The translations under genes were made by a program, and so were the position numbers. Of a stretch of DNA of 64,000 nucleotides, positions 59,346-64,000 are shown piece by piece. Source of the DNA: Oscarella lobularis (lineage: Eukaryota > Porifera > Homoscleromorpha > Homosclerophorida > Oscarellidae); assembly GCF_947507565.1 (NCBI RefSeq), contig NC_089192.1:496001-560000 (forward strand), in the 5' to 3' direction. Positions within the stretch are counted from its first letter, which is position 1; each line of letters opens with the position of its first letter. The notes under the pieces are model-generated. The model was not told where the DNA came from. It saw nothing but the letters and a program-made list of their open reading frames with translations, and did not search any database.

Positions 59346-62036
59346 ATGGGCCGCAAGGAGACAATTCCTCTCGCAACTAAGGCTCTCATTTATGGCACAC
59401 CATTTGTTTCTCTACTTCTGTTTGCGGGCAACTTTGCTTGGCTTGTCAAATTGCAATCAACTGTCAATCTGAGTTGCAGTCAGGGCAAACTTTCCGAAAA
59501 TGAGCTTCCTGATCCCTTTTCTCTGCCTGGCCGAGCCAAGAGGCAATCTGATCCAGTATTCACGGATTTGTTTGACAGAATCGCTCAAGCTCAGGTAAAA
59601 CGAGCATAGACCGGTCTATATTAGAAAATGTTATGTAATCACTGCCGTCAGCTTCAAGCTTTGAAGGCTACATGTCAAACGAACAAAACGCTGTGCATCC
59701 AAGGTACAAAAAGCGAGAGCATATTTGATGTGACAATGATGTCACAACTTCAGGGCCGAAAGGAGATACCGGCTCTGAAGGTAAGCAAGGCGAAAAAGGC
59801 GACAAAGGTGATAAGGGTATAGAAGGTGAGAGTCAGGCTGTACTCTGTGTTACAGCAGATAGACAGCTAGAGGTCGTTTGTTTACAGGTCTCAGGGGACC
59901 AAAAGGAGATAAAGGCGATATGGGTCCGAGAGGAAACCTAGGTCCCCTATCAATTAGTGTTGGTAATAAGTTCAGTGTATAACTATTATTTTATATGTTT
60001 GCTTTAAGTTCCACCAACGTTCATTCACAAGCCTAAGGATTTTGTTGGAGTTAGGGGTGGCACGGCGGAGTTTCACTGCAAAGTAACCGGTTTTCCCAGG
60101 CCAACGGTTCATTGGAGAAAAGAAAGCGGGCAACTTCCTTTGCACGCCAAAGTGTCAGTAGATTATCGGCACAAGCTCACTCTTAATAATATCAATCAAG
60201 CCGATGAAGGACAATACGTTTGTATGGCAGAAAATATGTTCGGTGTAGCAGAATCATCAGCCCAGCTTTCAATCAACGGTTAGCGGTATCAGAGCTGTTG
60301 ACTGTGATAGTTACAATCATTTTACTCTTTCAGCTGCTCCTATGTTTACAGACGTTGGCCCTGAGAGTTTGACGGTTCTTCCTACAAATTCTGAAGTTAC
60401 ATTGCCTTGCAAAGCGTCAGGATTCCCGCAACCTAAAATTCATTGGTCACGCTACGGAAAGTCTTTGCCAGAAAACTCTTCGGTTCACTCAAACGGGAGT
60501 TTAGTGATCTCCGAGTTTTCTAGTAAAGATAACGGGAGTTACGTCTGTCGAGCTGAAAACCGGCACGGAAATGTGACTCATTCTACAAATGTATCGGTTT
60601 ATCACGGTGAAGATCACTAGAAGCAAAGACTATATGTTTCTAAGCTAATCTTTAGAGATCATTCACGGACTTAAAGTTATCAACAATACCAAAGCGTCTA
60701 TTAAATGCACCATTTGTCCGTTCAAAAAGCTCGCCTTTCGTTGGGAAAGAAAGGACGGCAAAGATCTGCCTTTAGACAGAACAAAAATATATCACTGTTC
60801 ATTAGAGATTTCTCCAGTGCTTATGCAGGATGCTGGCACTTACACATGCATAGCATCATCAAGTGACAGCTATTCATCTCAGATTCTGAAAGATTGCGTG
60901 TCCCTCACCGTTCTAGGTATTTCACGCTTTCTGACATCTATGCAAGTGTTTTACACGTTTTGTGTAGGGAAGGCAAAGATTAAAAGCATTGTTTTAGGTA
61001 CACTTCAATTTTATTTTCTACTTTTTCCTAACTCTTATCTTGCATAGAGAAGTCAAATAAATCAGTTCAAACTATTCAAGGTGGCATTATCTACGTCTCT
61101 CCCGGTGACAGTATAACATGCGTTGCGGAAGGGCCACCGTTGCCAACTGTCACTTGGAAGAGACGCAACAGACAATTGATCAGTGAACCTGGCAACGCCA
61201 CGTTGCAGGTTGGGGCCATCTTCGATGAAGGAGTGTACTCATGTTATGCTGAAAATCGGTTTGGTAGTGATGAAAAGCAAGTTGTTGTTCTATCAGACAC
61301 TTTTCGTTTTATTGAAACTCCCCAAGAAACGCTCGATCTCGAAGTGGGGGCAAAGGCGGAAGTGCACTGCAGCGCTGCATTGGGAGGAAAGTCCGTGGAC
61401 GTCTCCTGGAGTCTTCCCAAATGTCTCAGCTGCAATAGCAACTATCAGTCTAGCGCTCGTAACTTGGGAAATGGTACTCTTCGCTTTGTCTCCGCAAAGA
61501 ACTGGGACACCGGTGTTTATCAGTGCATTGCAAAAGCTAAGGGAGTGACTCAGACGGCAACAGTTGAGATTAATGTTGGAAATCAGCCCACAGGTACAAT
61601 ATTTTCAATCACGCAGACTCCTCATTGAGTATATGGCCAAAATTTAGTGGAAGAATGGATGTTGCGTACAGACAATTGCGGAGGATTTCGTCAGTCAACA
61701 TATGGCAGTCAAGTTTTCTATGCTGTATCAAAATCGACTACTTGGTCCAAGACGACGGTTTATTTATGCCCACGTGGATATTATTGGGCTAGTACCCAAG
61801 ATGGAAAGAGAATTTTTGGTTCAAACGGCAACATTTCGGGAAGAAATCTCTACCATAGTCAATGTGGTTGGAGTGGCTACGTCTACGGAGGAAAGGACCG
61901 GCGCTATTTTCGATTTCGAGACTCTGCATCAACCAATGCTTACAAACACGCTGGTAACAATGAAGAGTATCAGCTTCAGTACAGTTCATCTACTTCTTAT
62001 TTTGCTGGAATCGTCTGCCTGAAAGAGACTGCCTGA
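59346..62036 (+). CDS. Type II membrane collagen-Ig protein, copy B
   Basis: A paralogue of copy A with the same exon layout. Start ATG 59346 (MGRKETIPLATKALIYG). TM anchor TPFVSLLLFAGNFAWLV, furin-type site GRAKRQSDP, Cys pair (KATCQTNKTLCIQG), about 15 Gly-X-Y triplets (GPKGDTGSEGKQGEKGDKG ... GPRGNLGPL), then five Ig-like domains (from about 60010, 60335, 60657, 61050 and 61310). Examples are PTFIHKPKDFVGVRGGTAEF, APMFTDVGPESLTVLPTN and PPLPTVTWKRR. The C-terminal domain begins VEEWMLRTDNCGGFRQS and ends FAGIVCLKETA, stop at 62036. Several NxS/T sequons are present. The C-terminal domain and the TM exon are more alike between A and B than the collagen stretch. It is convergent with POLE4 (29 bp between stop codons). 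Confidence 0.9.
60968..60997 (+). other. 30-nt in-frame microexon of copy B
   Basis: Between GTGTAG and GTACAC, it encodes GKAKIKSIVL. It is the counterpart of the copy A microexon at 57519-57548, of identical length and phase. Confidence 0.6.
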
Positions 62037-62065
62037 GTTACTTTTGTAGAACTGTTTGTCAGTGG

Positions 62066-62407
62066 CTATGTGTCTATTGCTCCCTCTAAAAACGCGAGCT
62101 GTTCAATTTCTTCGATAGTCAATTCAACGTCGCGTTTCTGCAGAGTCTTTCTTTTCGCTTCATTCGCTTTCCTGTGAACCTCTTTTGCCAACGAGGCAAC
62201 AAACAATTCCGTCGCTTTCGCAATGAGAAACACCGACTCCTGACTCGCCAACGAAATATCCGGATCCATTTTCACCATATTCTTCACTCTTCCCAAGGGA
62301 AGTCGCAGCAATTTCTCCTGTTTCGAACCATCTCCATCAGCAGAAGGAGCAGCAGCCTCCTCGTGCACTCTCTCTTCGGTCACTTCCATCGCTTCGTCGT
62401 CCGCCAT
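62066..62407 (-). CDS. POLE4, DNA polymerase epsilon subunit 4 (histone fold)
   Basis: Intronless. The start is taken at ATG 62407 (MADDEAMEVTEERVHEE), because the pseudogene copy also begins MAD at this site; an upstream ATG at 62425 would add six residues. The acidic N-terminus leads into an NF-YC-like histone fold: LPLGRVKNMVKMDPDISLAS, SVFLIAKATELFVASLAKEV, KRKTLQKRDVELTIEEIEQL and AFLEGAIDT. These blocks match POLE4, which pairs with POLE3 in the polymerase epsilon holoenzyme and handles parental histones at forks. The stop is 29 bp from that of collagen-Ig copy B. Confidence 0.93.
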   Translation of the reverse strand: MADDEAMEVTEERVHEEAAAPSADGDGSKQEKLLRLPLGRVKNMVKMDPDISLASQESVFLIAKATELFVASLAKEVHRKANEAKRKTLQKRDVELTIEEIEQLAFLEGAIDT

Positions 62408-62652
62408 TTCGCCTAGTGTACGCATGCGTGGCTTTTCCGTCGTCGTTTAGAAGAAGCTTCTCTGTTCGTTTTAACACGACGAGGTCATTTTTAGACTAGT
62501 TGCACTGTCTTTCGAAACTAAGAGGACTAAGGAAAAGTCGAATTAGACGCAAGCGCGCGGCGTGATTGGACTGCACGATGCGTGGGATCGTACTTAATTT
62601 TTCTCCTACCTCCCAATTCTCGTGATCCTGTTTACATCGAGCTCGAGAGACG

Positions 62653-63465
62653 ATGAGTAAACAGGACTTTACTGGCGGCACAAGAAGCCTCGTCTACGTG
62701 ACGCCACTCGTTTCTCTTCTACTCTTTGCGGGCAATTTTCTGTGGCTTGCTAAACTGCAGATAACGGTTAATGACCTTTCAAGAGAAAACACGGAGATTC
62801 TTCGTACTTTTGGGTCTCCATCTGATGTCAGCATGCCTGAATCTGAGTCAGATCGAATCAAAAGGCAATCCGAACCCGAACTAGGTGGCTTGCTGAATCA
62901 AATCGCACTAAAACAGGTAGGGTATATTGGCATGCGGAACCAGGTTTAACATGTAATTGGGCGATTGTAGCTCCAGGCAATAAAAGCGAAATGAACGGAA
63001 ACTATGCATAGAAGCCTTCAAGGCATGGTAGAATAGCTATGAATATTCTTATACCAGCCTTTGTGTCATGGGAAAGCTGTCATGGGAAACCGCAAGCAAA
63101 CCCAGACAGCATACCCTGACACAGAATTTCTTCGCAAACGAACCATGACAGCTTTACCGGTGACACAAAGATGCATCAGTAGTACTGTTGCTTATTCAGT
63201 TCCTTCAGAAATAAGGACAAAACCTGTTGATGCAGTTGGTAAACAATGTGGCCGAGCAGTGTTTGAATGCATTGCTACTGGATATTAGCGTGAACAGTCC
63301 TTCTCTCACAGATGAAGGCATACAGCTAGTGACTGGGATTTACCAGCAAGAGATAATGAAACCCGACCACCAGAGTTGTTTTCGCCTTCTGTTCTTGTCC
63401 AATAAGAAAGAGGAAGGCATCTCGGGATTTTTATGCATCCTTGATCAATCAGATAGTCATTATTG
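62653..63465 (+). pseudogene. Collagen-Ig copy C, decayed
   Basis: Exon 1 is intact: ATG 62653 (MSKQDFTGGTRSLVYVTP), TM anchor (LVSLLLFAGNFLWLA), RIKR furin-type site (DRIKRQSEPE), ending ALKQ before GTAGGG at about 62916. The next exon-like segment (CTCCAGGCAATAAAAGCG at 62971) quickly meets TGA where copies A and B keep Cys. The collagen exons are missing and a 110-bp foldback repeat occupies their place. A single Ig-like remnant follows (VPSEIRTKPVDAVGKQC ... AVFECIATGY, then TAG) with further frame breaks (SDWDLPARDNETRPPELF, EEGISGFLCIL). Ig2-Ig5 and the C-terminal domain are not seen. A short membrane protein from exon 1 alone cannot be excluded. Confidence 0.75.
63060..63169. repeat. 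Foldback inverted repeat within copy C
   Basis: The arms TTTGTGTCATGGGAAAGCTG (continuing to 63085) and CCATGACAGCTTTACCGGTG (63143-63169) pair over 26-27 bp with few mismatches, around a 57-nt spacer. It is MITE- or foldback-like and sits where the collagen exons of copies A and B would be. Confidence 0.65.
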
Positions 63466-63926
63466 ACCAAGACAAATGGAGGATAAATAAGCGGAGTGGC
63501 TTGCCTAAAAGGTACGAGTGCATCATCTCCAGCAGATAGCATACACTTCCACTGAATCTTAGATACAGACACATTATACTGGATCATCCTATGAGCGAAG
63601 TCATCAATCCCTCCGGTCAACGATCTAGCATGAGTCAAAGGAGCGACAACACGGCCGACGACAAAAGCGATTTTGAGTCGTCTCGTTTGGCATCGAGGAA
63701 GAGATCGTTGGTTGGAGCTTGAAGAGAAAGTGGCAAGGGCAACAGCTCGGTAGGTATACACATCTTGAGAGCTTTAGAGGTTATGTGTGATTGGCAGGGC
63801 AGTTTGCAGGAAGCTTTGGGAATTGCTTCGTTGCGTGGTCATATCGCTGAACGGCTCTCTACACGTGTAATTGTTTCACTCCTCCGATTCTCGTGATCCT
63901 GTTTGCGCATGTTGAGCTCGACGACG
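63466..63926. other. Intergenic region upstream of copy D
   Basis: Promoter of copy D. The 60 bp before the ATG resemble those before copy C (both have TTCTCGTGATCCTGTTT and GAGCTCGA). The minus-strand 151-codon ORF crossing 63306-63761 has no recognised features and overlaps the degenerate Ig of copy C, so it is not called a gene. Confidence 0.5.
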
Positions 63927-64000
63927 ATGAGTAAGCAGGACTTTTCCACCGGCACAAAGAGCCTCATCTATGTGACTCCACTCGTTTCTCTTCTGCTCTT
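63927..64000 (+). CDS. Collagen-Ig copy D, 5' end only
   Basis: Start ATG 63927 (MSKQDFSTGTKSLIYVTP) running into the TM anchor (LVSLLL) at the window edge. Nearly identical to copy C exon 1, so it is the fourth member of the tandem family. Whether it is complete cannot be seen. Confidence 0.8.
   Translation, partial: MSKQDFSTGTKSLIYVTPLVSLLL

Noticed and set aside
63306-63761. Minus-strand 151-codon ORF
   Set aside because: It overlaps the degenerate Ig remnant of copy C on the other strand and shows no domain, signal or conserved motif.

Overview
This window is animal nuclear DNA. All recognisable genes are interrupted by very short introns (mostly about 48-60 nt, GT-AG with a few GC-AG), and start or stop codons of neighbouring genes often lie 1-250 bp apart. 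The gene set (SRRT/ARS2, STAM, lipin, MTMR, AK2, COMMD1, TMEM18, SLC25A51, POLE4, a ZNF395-type C-clamp protein) is metazoan. The compactness and the sponge-like collagen/Ig membrane proteins suggest a sponge, perhaps a homoscleromorph such as Oscarella. That placement is inference, not read directly.

Region 1 (1-25004) is one uninterrupted AT-rich satellite. Its 41-bp monomer is built from two related half-units that both begin TTAGGCCCT. The monomers are organised in nested higher-order repeats with exact long-range spacings (1105, 1187, 1809, 3674 and 6084 bp). The right edge (about 24.35-25.0 kb) is degenerate. No gene is visible in it.

Region 2 (25.2-36.6 kb) starts with a 5'-incomplete SRRT gene abutting the satellite. 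It continues with a convergent coiled-coil gene (-), STAM (+), a secreted double 2OG-Fe(II) oxygenase (-) and lipin (+). The last two start head-to-head only 47 bp apart.

Region 3 (36.9-46.9 kb) holds an unrecognised basic protein (+), a zinc-dependent homocysteine S-methyltransferase (-) whose last intron has been expanded by an inverted repeat, a large uncharacterised membrane protein with an acidic repeat-bearing N-terminus (+), and a Tudor/C-clamp transcription-factor-like gene (+).

Region 4 (47.4-55.4 kb) is a dense housekeeping block: a myotubularin phosphatase (+), adenylate kinase 2 (+), a PDZ-LRR protein (-) that starts practically at the stop codon of COMMD1 (-), TMEM18 (-), and an intronless SLC25A51-type mitochondrial NAD+ carrier (+).

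Region 5 (55.9-64.0 kb) is the most unusual. It is a tandem family of type II membrane proteins made of TM anchor, furin-type site, short collagen stretch, five Ig-like domains and a Cys-containing C-terminal domain I cannot name. Two copies are complete, one is decayed, and a fourth begins at the window end. Each full copy was duplicated together with a convergent POLE4 gene, of which one copy is intact and one a pseudogene. The proteins look like secreted or cell-surface adhesion or recognition molecules.
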